A stretch of 64,000 nucleotides of DNA from Deuterostichococcus epilithicus (lineage: Eukaryota > Chlorophyta > Trebouxiophyceae > Prasiolales > Stichococcaceae), in contig JAVTLE010000023.1 of the NCBI GenBank assembly GCA_033439295.1, positions 3,508,530-3,572,529 of the forward strand, given 5' to 3'. Positions within the stretch are counted from its first letter, which is position 1. Each line of letters starts with the position of its first letter. Of this stretch, positions 24,401 to 36,200 are shown in pieces. A program made the translations under genes and the position numbers. The notes under the pieces are model-generated. The model did not search any database. It was given only the letters and a program-made list of their open reading frames with translations, and was not told the DNA's origin.

Positions 24401-27400
24401 ATGCTGCCAGCGGCATGATCGAAGCGCCAAAGAGAGCCGCGGCCGCTGCCTGCACCGGGTGCTGGGCTGGCAATGACCCCATGGCGGTGTGCAGTCTGGC
24501 CAGCGCCTCAGCCGCAGCGTCAGCATCGCCCTGACGCACAACAACAAGCACGCACGAGATCGCATACGCAGGCCGTCGTCGAATTCATGCCGCAAGCCTA
24601 TCACAGTTGCACGATCAATCTGGTGAAACCGGGCCAGCGTGCATGTCCATCCCGTTCGGTCTGCACTAGACCGAATTTCGATCTGGCCCAGCGCAGAGAG
24701 CTTGTCAACATCTGCAGAGCACTGTACTGAAGGCACACACCAGAAAGTGGTGGCACTTGGCTTGCTGGAGGCGCAGCCTCAGCGCGAGGTCCGCCGCTGC
24801 CCACATCGCGGAGTGCGCCGCACCGCCGCCGTCGCATGCGCCACCACCGGCGCCGCCGCCGCCGCCGCCGCCGTCCCCAGGGCCGCCAGGCCAGAGGCGC
24901 ACCGCGCCAGGGCGCCGGCAGCGTCGCCCTGCCAGCGGCGGCAGCAGGCATCCGCCAGCGCCAGTCGCCCACGAACCACTTTTGCGGCCAGATCGCAGCT
25001 GCTGCCCATGTCTGCACGGGCCACAATGTGATATGTGCGCTGGCAGACTTGCCTGTTAAACACTGGCAGCGGGTAGAGGGCATGCGGGTGTCAAGCTACT
25101 GCTGCCTTGGTGGGAGCTTTGGGCACCAACTCTGCTGTAGTGCACTCAAACACGGGAGGCAAGCCAGTGCGCAGACAGCAGCGAAGACAGGCGCGCACCG
25201 TCTGCGGCGGCGGTCGCTTGCTGCAGCGCCCTCGCCGCAGCCTCCGGGTCGTCCCGGCGGCCATGCACCTCTGCGGCGAGCGCCTGGCACAACGCCGCGA
25301 CGGCGGCGGACCCGACCGTGTCGGCCTGCAGCCGGCATGCGCAACCTGCTTTCACCATCTGTTGAGTGGCTGTCGGTGATGACAGCCTGGCTGCAAGTGC
25401 CGACACATCCTTCAGGCGCGAGGACCAGTCTCCGCCTCGGGCCATGCTGCTGCATGCAAGTCACACGCTGAGTAAGGGGGAGAATACGCACCAGGGTGTG
25501 CGCCTCCTGAAAGGACCACAGGGCCTCCTCCGGCGAGGAGGACGCCTCCATGAGTCGCCCTGTCTGCAGCAGCGACGCCAGCCGCAGCGCTGCAGGACAT
25601 GGGTGGGAGACGCTGAAATGGCTTTATCTTCCCGCAACATTGCTCGACCTGTTCGAGGCGCTCAAAGCATGCACGATCGACCCGAATCGTGGTGCAGCAC
25701 TCAGGCATGCAGGTGCAGTCAACTGAAACGACACGCGCTGTGCACCTTGCAGCTGCCAAAACGTCACGCCCTGCAGCTGGTGCGCATTGTCTGCCGCCAG
25801 CTCCGCCGATGGGTCTGCGGCCGCCTCCAGGCTGGTGTGCAGGCCGGACACCAGCCGCAGCGCCTCATGCGCATCGTGCTGTGCCGCCACGATGTTGCCT
25901 GCGGGTTGCGAGTTCCTTCGAGTGCGAATGAGCAAGGAGAAGCCATGTGCGTCATGTATACTGCGGGAGGTCAGGCGCAGGTTTTTTCCCAGCTGGGCTT
26001 CATGTGTGCAGATGCTGCCAGCACCCGGCCACGACTACAGCGCAGGTCTGTCATCAGCTGAGAAACGAGGCTTGCCTGTTTGCAGTGCCGCCTCAGCTGC
26101 GCCCTGGTGGCAGACGATGCGCTGCACTGTCGACTGCCGCCCGCTGCTGCATCCGTCGCCTGCCGCTGCCACAGCGCCGTCTGCTGCGCTGCTGCTGGCG
26201 GTACCCACTGACGGACTGATCAGCGAGCACAGAGCGCAGGCAGGCGAGGCGGCTGAGCCATTGCAGCTGGCAGCATCCCAGCCGGGGCGCTGCTGCTGCA
26301 ACCGTATGGCCACCGTTTGCAATTGGCGCTCGACGTCTGCCTGCCCTGTATGGAGCGAGAGAGGGGCTCTTTCAACGTGCATGCTTTCGGCGGGAAAACA
26401 TGCGGGCAGGGACAGACGGGTGATCTGTGCCTCCCAGTTTTTGACCTGGCTGAGGTGAAGTGGTCCTACCTTGAAGGCCAGACAGGGCAGCGAGGTCGGC
26501 GACCTCTGGCACGCACGGGGCGGCGTGCGACCAGGACAGCCTGATCGGTCGCCCGCCGGCCGGAACGCCCGTGCTGCCGCTGCCGCCTGTCTCGGCCGCC
26601 GCCAGGCATGCCTCCCAGGCGGCTGCCGCCAGCTGCGCCTGCTCGTGCACCTGCCGCCAGTGGCGCGGCTCGCATGGCGCCTCCTGCTGCGACGCAAGCG
26701 CGGCCCGGGCCGCCTGCAGCGCCAGCATGCAGTGCGCGGCTCCCTGGGCTTCCGCCGAGGTGTAGTCGTCCTGCTAGCCAGGCAGATCAGGGACTTTGGA
26801 GGATGACAATGGAGGCGGAAACAACGGTAGGCGTCAAACTAGGAGCGGATTGATACTCAAGACCTGGGCGTAGGTGGTGGTTTGCATGCAGTCGTGCATG
26901 TGCAACCTGTGCGCTTGGTCATGTGCATGTGACGACATCGCAATGCTGGTTACCAAAAGCGTGTGCTTTGGGGTCAGCAACCCGGCAAGAGATCGCACCG
27001 ATGCTGCAGCGTCCAGAGCAGCCTTTAGGAGGGCCCCAAAGTCCGCTGCCGCGCCAGACTGCACGGCGCCCGAGCGCTGCAGCAGGCGCGCCTGCAGCAC
27101 CAGCAGGCGGGCTCGGCCGCCGGCGGTGGCGCGCTGCTGCAGGGCCTCCATCCGGTCGCCCAGTTCCCTGTGCAGCACGATGACGCTAAGGTCTCCAAAG
27201 TCATACTCCATAAGGCTGCTCACATGCACGTTGCGCTGGGATCAGTGTTGCCGAATCGCAGTGCAACTGGCTTGGCAGCAGCTAGTTGCATGCGGGCGTC
27301 TTGATGGCCGACGGTCTTTGTGGGAATAGAATGCACAGCTGCTGCTTGGCCCGCTCACAAACGCTGCCCAAAGCTCCTTGACGTTCTGCAGCCTGTGAGT

Positions 27401-30400
27401 ACCATTGGCATCTCACCTGTATGTGGCGTCGCTGCAACTCGCGCTTGCGATCTCGCAGAGCACCGCAGCCTCTTCCTCCAGCACCAAAGGTGTTGCAGCC
27501 GCCGGCAGACCCTCCACACCCTCTAGCAGTGCCGCAAGCGTCAGGATGTCCCTGCAGGTGGCCACAGCATCCACACATTCATGTCTGCCACCCTGTCGAA
27601 CTTGTGAATGGTGCGCATGTGTGTCGCATGTTGCTTTTTGAGGATCTGACCAGATTTGTCGCGACTGAGAAGCGACAGTCCTTTGCTGTGGATCGCATGC
27701 AGCTGGGGCATGCGCCACTGCCTACCCAGCTGCTGCAGGCCGCTTCAAGGGAAGGTGCGCCCGCTTGCCGCCTCGCGCCTTTGGCGGCGCCGCAGCAGCC
27801 GCCGCCTCCGCCGCTGCCAGGGCGGTCAGCCGCGCCTCCACAAAGGTGCGCAGCAGCGGATGCAGTAGCGATGCATCGGCGGCAGGCGCAGCCGCAAGTG
27901 CCTGTGGAGCACTTGCGAATTTCGAAATCAGCAGCAGAGCATGCTCTCAGGTGCGGTCCTTGCCAGCCCTGCGCCATGGTCGCTCCGATGCACGACGCTG
28001 CAACACGAAAGCGCAGTCATGCTGGACTGTGGGTATGACCAGGCTGTGCTCACCGCAATGGCGCAGCCCGCGGCACGCGCCGCTTTGGCTGGCTGCTCGC
28101 ACTGCTGCCAGCACCGACCGAGGCTGGAGAGCCGCTTGTTGACGCCAGCCACCGCCTGCGATCAAACCTCACGCTCAGCACATGACGAGCCTCGCAGCCC
28201 ATCACGATGCCCGTCCTATGACTGTGAAACCCAACCAAAGCGACCAGATGCAGAGCCGCTCTGGCAAAGCTAGGGCAGCTCAGGGTGTGGCCACTCGCTT
28301 CCGATCCACCTGCCTGGCAGACAGCCATAATCGCATGGCGACAGATTCCCTTGAACGTTATGCATTCATGCCCCCTGCGATAATCAAAGCCCACCTGGGC
28401 GTCCAGCCTGCCGGACGCTGCGGCGGCCAGCGCGGCATTGGCCGCGACTGCGAACGGCCCGGCGGCCGCGGCGAGGGCGCCGCCCTCCGCTAGCCTGACA
28501 CCGATGTTGTACATGCTGGCCGACAGCCACAGCAGCTCCTGCTGGCTCAGCAGCACTGGCCCGCAACCGCTGCTGCACACATCATGCCAAGTCAACATCT
28601 CAGGCGTGAGCCTGTAGCCTTGAGTGTGCTGGCTGAGCAAAGGCAGTTCTGACCCGAGTACCCTACACAATGTGCATCCCAGGCATAAAAAATGCAGCCA
28701 GACATTTGTGTGGACAAACCCAGAACTCGGCCTTACCTGCCTGCTGAAGTAGAACAACAGTGAGGCAGGACGGGAAGGAGTGCAGGTGGCGGGTCAAGGC
28801 CTGTACCCACCTGCGGCCCAGCGTGTCAGGAAGCAGGCAGGCAAAGTCCTCCGTGCGGCAAATGGGCCCAATGTTGGCGGTGGCGCCATCGCTCTGAGCC
28901 AGGGTCGCACTGAGGCTGGCAGCTGCATGCAGCGCGCGGCCGACCAGGCGCCCATATTGCTGCCCAAGCTCTGGCGCCCCTGCAAGGATCACAGCACGGT
29001 CTGCGACGGAAGGCATGCTGTCTGGAGTTTCGGTGTGTTCCCGTGCGACCCTCCCGTCCCATGTTCGTCCAGATAATATAGCAGAATTTTCGACGACCGC
29101 CAAAGTAATTTCCAGCTGTGTTGCGCAGTGGAATCGTCATGTTCCTCACCTTGCTCAAGCTGCAGTGCTGCCGTCAGCAGGCAGCCGGCGGTCTGCAAAG
29201 CGGCGGCCGCGGCGGCGGCGGCCGACGGCGACAGCGCGGCGGCAGCGCCCTCCGGCAGCGTCTTGCGCAGGATGCCCACCGCCCGCAGCGTGGCAGTGAT
29301 GCACGCCAGCTGCTGCGGTTGCCAGCCGCTGCCCGGCGCGGCTGCGCCGCCCAAGCTACCCGCGAGGCGGCGCACGCTGGCGGCCGCTTCCAACAGCGCC
29401 CACTCGTCTGCTGCGACAGCAGGAAATCATCCTTTGTCCAGTGTGATTGATCCCACAATGCACGTGCCGCTGCACTGCAGATGCCAACGACGCACTACGG
29501 CAAGAGCGCTGCATTTTCTGGGCAGCCTGCAATTGATGTGACCGCGCAGTTGCGCAGCGGCCCCACCTGCTGCCGACCCACCGTTGCTGGTGTACAAGAT
29601 CGCCGCTGCAAGGATGCCGGCAGCACCCGCCACCCTGCCAAGCGACACCAAACGTGAGTCAACACGTTCACGTTCCCTTCCACATGCTGGCAGCGGCTGC
29701 GAGCATGCCATCGCAGGCATTTCGCTCCTGCTCTGTGCCACAGTTGGAGCAGGCCGAGCGCATCTGGTTGGCTCTGAGCACACTTGGTCACAGCAGGACT
29801 TTGCTCTGTGTGCAGCACCTGACGCCGGTGCAGCTGTGGAGGAGCGCCGCCAGGCCTTCCACTGCTGAACCGCAATCAGGCCTGGTAGCAAGCTGCTCGA
29901 GCAGTCGCAGCAGCTGGTCATCCTGCAGCGCCTTCCCTACATGCGGCAGAGGACGGTTGTGCCCGCCCGACTGCAGTTGATCCTGATTTGGCCCCTCCTG
30001 ATGATAGACTGGAGGCACCTCAGGTGTGCACCGCATGCAAGTCTGGTGCTCTGCACTGCTGCAGCTGGTAATGTTGTGTTTGATGTACGTGCTCTGCTCC
30101 TTGGGAAAGTAATTAGAATGGGCAGGGGCCCTGACCATGTTGCTCCAGGATGACGATGCCACGCTTCGCCAGATGCACGGCGTCGCGTGCAGGAAGCAAC
30201 CCCGCCAGTCTCGTCAGCCCCTGCATGGCATCGGCACTGTGGAAACCCACATGCAGGCAGGCAGCAAGAGGCAGCAAGCACTTCCCGCCGAGGTGCGGCC
30301 GAGCAGGAAGCAGCCAGACAGGCCGCATTGGAGCCATCGAGCAACCCAACAGGCTGGATGCACAGCTGCCTCAGTGGGGGGCGATCATACTGCGGCTGAC

Positions 30401-31265
30401 ATGCGCACAACCATGCAGAGGCTGCAAACAACCGCTTTCTCACCATGGCTGCCTTATCCGCTGGCTGCGCCGCAGCGCTCCACTGCACTGCGAGCTCTGC
30501 GTACTTGGGCAGCTTCCGTTTGGCCGCCACACTGCTGCTGCCTGCCAGCTGCAAGGTGGCCTGGAGAGCAGGAGGTACATGATTAATGTACCGCAGTCTT
30601 CCTGTAGCTCTGCGAGTTGCATTACGCCAAGATTCATGGCTGCAAGCCAGCAGCAGTCCCGTTGAAGCTGCCTGAGCATGAGATCTCACCTTGAGCAGGG
30701 AGCGGCAGATCGCATCACCATACCGCTGCGCGTCAGTGTCGCTCAGCAGCCTGCGCCATGCACAGAAGACTGCACACTCTAGCGCATCGAGTGAGCATGC
30801 AGAGCGCCAAGCTATATCGTGGTTCAGGGTGAACAAATTCCCCATGTTCGGGATCTCCACTATGAAGTGGAGATCCGCACATAATGCTGACCTGAGCCAG
30901 GATGGCAATGCCGCCAGCGGCTGCAGCAGGGCATCGAGCGTCGCCGGCAGCTGCGGCGCCGGCAGAGCCTCCGCAGCGCTCATGAGCAGGTTAAGCACGG
31001 CGCCCACCACCAGCGTCGCCCGCTGCTGAGACTGTGCGTCCTGCGCTGGTTCAGCGAGCGGCAAATGCATGGCGCTTGCGCCGGATCGTGGTGCTGCTTT
31101 CTGCCCAGCGGAGCCTGGCCCGCACAGGAGGTCGTACAGCTGCCATCCGGAATCAAGAGCGGCCGCATAATCCTGCTTGGCGACCAGTGCGCGGATGGAG
31201 CCGTACAGCACCGTCGCTTCCTTTAGGCTGGCAGTGGATTTCGCCAGCCGGACGGGACCCCCCAT
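18495..31265 (-). CDS. ESP1: Separase (cohesin-cleaving cysteine protease)
   Basis: Clan CD protease that cleaves the cohesin kleisin at anaphase. The C-terminal exons are secure and phase-continuous: 20169-20552, 19738-19972, 19456-19515, 19118-19286 and 18495-18856 (stop at 18495). They carry LPIESCPSLRHLR plus IYRMPSL, FYMLNPSGDLAATQ, the catalytic His block VFVYLGHGGGEQYLPRRALA, the catalytic Cys block LLMGCSSGRMRPHGAYEPTG, ANLWDVTDVDIDRF and the terminal LIGAAPVCYGVP. Another family block, GWWDARIALDGRLAALLARL plus WLGPWR, lies at about 22555-22650. Between about 23000 and 31265 are many Ala-rich helical exons, as in the superhelical N-terminal arm of separases; examples are 28397-28590 and 29135-29420. 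An N-terminal exon at about 30892-31265 begins at a possible ATG (31265), but a further 5' exon cannot be excluded. Not every internal exon is resolved. Unknown bases lie at 20265-20267 and 23753. Divergent from EAF6. Confidence 0.88.
20265..20267. other. Three unresolved bases (NNN)
   Basis: Assembly ambiguity inside a separase exon. The reading frame is kept across it, so one codon is uncertain in the link before the catalytic region. Confidence 0.95.
23753..23753. other. Single unresolved base (N)
   Basis: One ambiguous base in a GC-rich part of the separase gene. Its effect depends on whether this position is exonic, which I could not settle. Confidence 0.95.
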
Positions 31266-31683
31266 TTCCCAATATTCTGACGTCAAGACTGAATCACGAG
31301 GTTCCTTTCATACATACAATAGCTTTGTCGGCGGGGACATGACGTGCACCCGAGCCAGGACAGCGCTTCAAAATTTCAAGGCAGATTGTCGATATGGTAT
31401 TTCGACAACCAGCTGTGGCAAGATGCCAGTCAAAATCACGTCGCATAGCGAGCCGGTTCGTCTGGCGTTCGACATGTGAGCTGTTTCCGCACTCTACAGC
31501 TGCACACAACAAGCTGTCGCGAGCTGCTGCTCGTTGATTGAAAAGGTGGATGCAGTGGAAGCAGATGACCCTCATAAACTTGCCGCGCATGAGTACGGCT
31601 CGTCAGTTTGCAGCAGCAGGAGTGTATTTGCTTCGGTAGGGAAGCGCAGGCATTGCTGCGGGAATGTCCTGTGCGGTGACGCG

Positions 31684-32547
31684 ATGAGCGGAGCTCTGGC
31701 CCAAATTCAGAACAGAAGAGATCAGTTCGAGCAGGAGTTGGAACGCATTGAAGACAAGGTGGGAACGATGGAACTCCTTCTTCTCATGCAGTTTGCAGCA
31801 TCAATGTCCGGACCCGTCAATGTCACTGACAGCGACTTTACACTCCAATGTCCTCTGCGGCGCAGCTATATGAGCTGGAGAGCAACTACCTTGGCGCAGA
31901 ATACTGTCAGTGCGGCACTGTTTTAAAGGTAGGAACACCCCCTAGGCTGTTTGACAGACGATTTACGGCTACAACGCTAAAGTCTGTGTGCCGGCGCTTG
32001 CCGAGCATTTGGCATCGTTCTTGTCAGTACATGTGGCACCATGCGCAGGGCTTCGAGGGCTTCCTTTCGTCCAAGGACGCACTGCGCAAGCGTGCACGTG
32101 CGTTCAAGCCGGAGGATCGATCATTCAGCCTCTCCTCTGTGACTTCACCTGCGGTGCGCGCTGCAGCATGCCTGCCTCTTGCCGGCTCGCCTGTCACATG
32201 CGGGCATACCATTTACTTACGTACTAGTGATCTTTAGGACACTTCGGGGAGCCTTGCCGAGCGCCTCGTCTTGCTGACATCCCGCACCTGGCCCATACGA
32301 CATCTTGAGCTGGCTTGCCAGAAGCGCTCTATGGTATCCCGCTGCAGCACGCCTGCTGCCCCAGAGAAAACAACAGCTCTTGCGTGCCCTGTGCCCGCAG
32401 ACGGCGGAGCTGGAGCAGGCGCTGCAGGACCCAGTGGGCGACGTGCTGGGCGGCCAGTTCGGGCGTGGTAAGGGCATGGGCAAGGGCTTTGGCAAGGGCG
32501 GCATGCCCGGCAAGGGCGCCCTTCCTGGCAAGGGCAGCCGCCGGTGA
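31684..32547 (+). CDS. EAF6: EAF6/MEAF6 subunit of histone acetyltransferase complexes
   Basis: Small coiled-coil subunit of NuA4/MYST-type histone acetyltransferase complexes, acting in the nucleus. The complete 129-residue model has exons 31684-31758, 31866-31928, 32049-32153 and 32401-32547, with all introns in phase 0. An N-terminal coiled coil (QIQNRRDQFEQELERIEDK) continues into YELESNYLGAEY. The conserved block GFEGFL and the Ser-rich FSLSSVTSPA correspond to the core of human MEAF6 and yeast Eaf6. After TAELEQALQDP the protein ends in a Gly/Lys repeat (GRGKGMGKGFGKGGMPGKG...) that is not typical of animal or yeast Eaf6. Downstream DNA repeats the same unit past the stop. Divergent from separase; convergent with THOC1. 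Confidence 0.9.
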
Positions 32548-32767
32548 CGAGGGGATCACCAAGTCGTGCCGTCCCGGCAAGGGCAGCCGTCGGTGACGAC
32601 GAGTTCACCGCGTCGTGCCGTCCCTGCAAGGATGGGACGCTCGGCGAGGACGCCATTCCGGGCAAGGGCTCTTGTGGGTGACGGCGGCCGGACACTGCTG
32701 CGCGCCCTTTCGCCAAGGCCGCCTGCCCGCCAAGGGTGCCATTCCCGGCAAGGGCAGCCGCTGGTAG
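32476..32767 (+). repeat. GGCAAGGGC minisatellite spanning the EAF6 stop
   Basis: A degenerate repeat built on GGCAAGGGC runs through the end of the EAF6 coding region and into its 3' UTR. The 21-base block GGCAAGGGCAGCCGCCGGTG(A) at 32527-32547 contains the stop codon. Similar blocks recur at 32576-32596, 32661-32681 and 32747-32767, each ending in TGA or TAG. Confidence 0.8.
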
Positions 32768-33271
32768 CGGCGGTGAGTGAACAGTCGAGGCTACCTATGG
32801 GCTACCGGCCAAATGTGGACTGATCGGCATGGTCTCTCCAGTAGTGCCTAGTCCACCCAGAGCCTTAGATGAAGGCATGCCAGAGGCGAACCTTCCAAGC
32901 CAGAAACCATAGCTGTCGCTATCTGGCACGTCGTACAGCAATGAACGCGCATTACCTTTCCGAAAGGGTGTAAGGATGAGCTTGTGCGCTAGTGTCTGCT
33001 TGCACCGTTTCACCTTCGTTTGTTCAGATTCCTTAGAGTCGAGAGCCGAGACGATGGGTTACCCGATGCAACGAAGGTCTGAGTCGTTCGCAACTCTATG
33101 CAGGTGTTGAAAGTTCTGTGCCAGCCCTGGGCATGAGGTCGACCACATCAGTCATAGCTGGAGCAGCATCGGCACCTGAAGGACTCTCTGTCCATTGCAC
33201 CTCCAGCAACAATCCTACAGCAAGGCAGACGTCACAGATGGCATACCAGAAGCCAAAGGTCAAAGTGCGAG
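32768..33271. other. Convergent 3' spacer
   Basis: Between the EAF6 3' repeat and the THOC1 stop on the opposite strand. No gene or motif is recognised. Confidence 0.5.
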
Positions 33272-36200
33272 TCACGATGCAGCGCTCGCGCCGTTCGCGG
33301 TCGGTTCTGTTGCCGCGCCAGCGGCATCCACCGTCTTCAGGACGGCCTCAATGTCCATCGGCTGAGCTTCTGACGCCCTCACATCCTCCGCCGGCGCCTC
33401 CGCAGGAGCCTCACCCTCCTCCACTGAGCCCTCGCCATCAGCGTCGGCGACGCCGTTGGACGCGGGTGCGCCTGGTACGCCCCCCGCCCCTGGCGTGGCC
33501 ACATGGCCATCTGCAGCGCCTGCAGGTTCGGCAGCAGCCACCGCTGCAGCAACGCCTGGCACACCCGCGACATCTGCCTCCGCAGCAGGCGCAGGCGTGG
33601 CGTCGGCTTCAGTCTCCATCGCCGCGGCGGCGCCATTCGCTGCATCTTTCCCCTTACCTTCGCCGTTTGGCGCTGCGTCCTTTGCTGCCCCTTCCGGCGT
33701 TGCCTGCACCACCATGCAGCTTCGTCAATCCTCGAGACCCCGAATCACTGTTGTCGTCATATGCGCAGTTGGCTCATCGGCGCTGGTGCCCTTGTGACTT
33801 TCACTTGCCCAGATGATGTGCGAGTTGTACCTGTGTTGCTGCGCCTGAAGTAGAAGCTTCTGGCGCAGCTTTGGGCGGCACCTGCAATCCGTACAGACAC
33901 ATGTCGTTGCAAACACGACAGCCGGAGCACACGCATTGGCATGGTGTGACGTAAACATCCCGTGAGCCAGGACGAGGCGCCTGGCTGTGCAGATGACACG
34001 CACTGCACGACCATGCCTGCAGTGACGGGGTGCACGAGACGGCATGCAGGTGGTGAGACGCAGCCATGCCATGCCATGCCATGCCACGCCACGCCATGCC
34101 ATGCCACACCTCGTTGGGAAAGAAGCCGCGCGCGGCCTCCTCCAGGTCGTTGGCAAAGGCAGTGGCGGCAAAAATGGTGAGGCTTTCCCGCGAGATCATG
34201 CGCAGCGCCTTCCACTGGTACACCTTGTCGTGCTTGCGCTGCGGGAGGAGGATTGTAGGGTTTAGATCGCGCTTGCTGAGAGTGCCAAGGCAGAGCTGCC
34301 AGACGGCTGCCGCTGCAGGGTGGCTGGGCCGTACAGGGCTGTGACCTTGCAGGCTGGGCATGCCCATCGAGCAGGCGGCCACAGGGCTCCAGAGTGCTGT
34401 CGCTTCATCTGTAGCCGGCAAATCTAAGCCAGGGCGCTCATCACACCGTTTGCAACCATCACATCGCACCTGATTCAGCCTCCATCAGATTCTGATGCAG
34501 TGTGGAGACAGGACACGCACCTTGTATCCGTCCTCGATGCAGGTCTCGGGGTCCGGCAACCCATCACATCTATTCGGCCCGCATTCTGCCAGAACAACGA
34601 TTGAAATGCCACCAATGGCGGGGCCGCACCTTGTAGCCGTCCTCGACGCAGGCGTCGAGGTTCAGCAACACTTCTTATCTCTTCTGCCCATATTCTGCGG
34701 GACAGCCGCCAATGGCGGGGCCGCACTTTGTACTCGTCCACGATGCAGGTCTCGGGGACTAGCACCCATCTTTTATCTATGTCTCGGGGACTAGCACCCA
34801 GCTTGTCTATATCTTCTCTATACAGCTCGCATTCTGTTGGAAGAACAAATGGAAGGCCGCCGGTGACGGGGCCGCACCTTGTACTCGTCTTCGATGCAGG
34901 CTTCGGGGTCCATGTCCTCCACCACGGGGGCCAGGAACTCGCGCAGCGTCGGCAGGTGCTTCCGCTCCTGCACCTGCGGGCGCTGTCGATCAGGTCAGTG
35001 ATGATGGCATGTAATAAAGGTCCACCCAAAGGCCCGCTTCTGCATGCATGACTTGCACAGCAGGCACGCAGATGTGCAACAGCACAGACGGGCCTTCATA
35101 TCCCAATAGGGGATGGCTGCTCAAGGTCACACAAATGGAGCGGTGCCGCAGCCCGGCTGCAGCGGAGCTGCTGTGCTCCCACTGCATGCCGCCACGGCAC
35201 AGGACAGGTAGGCAGCTCGCCTTCAGGCCGGACATGTTGCTGGGCGCTTGGTTCCACAGCCGGTCCAGCGCCGCGCTGCCCATGCGAATCTGTGGCGCCG
35301 CGCCTGGAACTTCCGTGCGCTGCCGCTTGCGCGCTGCACCGGGGACGGGCAGCGACAGTAAAGTTATTAGCCTCAACACACGAGACTGAACGAGGTGTTT
35401 CAACTAGCGTGCTTTTTGCTCTTGCCTGAGAGTGGTCTGGGACCTTGAGCTCTCAGCCAGTCAATTACCGAGTCCCGTGCTCTGAGAGCTACTCCACACC
35501 CCCTACCCCTTCCTATCTTGCTGCAGCCCATGTGCAGGCCCGACTTCACGTATTGGCTGCCTCCATGATATTTTAAAGCTGCACCCCCAACGACTCGATG
35601 ACATGCGATCCTCACCTGCCGGCTGCGCAGCGGGCGCTGGGGCTGCTGGCGGCACGTAGGCCGGCCGCTCGAAGGGGAAGCAGGTCTCGTTCTTGGGGCC
35701 GCGCCCCTCCTTCTTCCACGCCGACCAGTGCGTCTCGTCCTCTAGCACCTGGTGCGCCGGCGGGAATCGCGAGGTGTGTCAGCTCTTTATGACGACAGGC
35801 TGTGCAGTCCTGCCAGGTCACAGGACTGGCTCGGCAATCATGTCACAAGGCGCCGGTGCGTGAAACTCTTGAGCCGATTGAACTTGCCAGTTTCGACATT
35901 CCAGCTTTAAACATGCAGGGGAGGAGAGGTGATGCCTTTGTGCTGCTTGGTTTTCACCGGTTTCCTCGGATCCTGAAGCCAAATCAGGCGGGAAGGGGCC
36001 ACACCGTGCGGATGGCGGCAGCAAAATCGGCCCCACGCTCGGGTGTCGCCTCCAGCTGCTTGTACAGCGCCGCCTCCAGCACCGCTGCCTCTTCTGCCTG
36101 CAAGTTCAGTAGGAAAGGCTCAGGAGAAGGGTCTTGCAGGGAAGAGTGTTGCAGGATAAAATACAGCTGCTTGTATCATTTTGCCTCCAGCAGCGCCGCC

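Noticed and set aside
34475-35029. 185-codon minus-strand frame through the THOC1 tandem array
   Set aside because: It arises because the repeated units happen to lack stops in one frame; it is explained by the duplicated exon end and intron, not by a separate gene.
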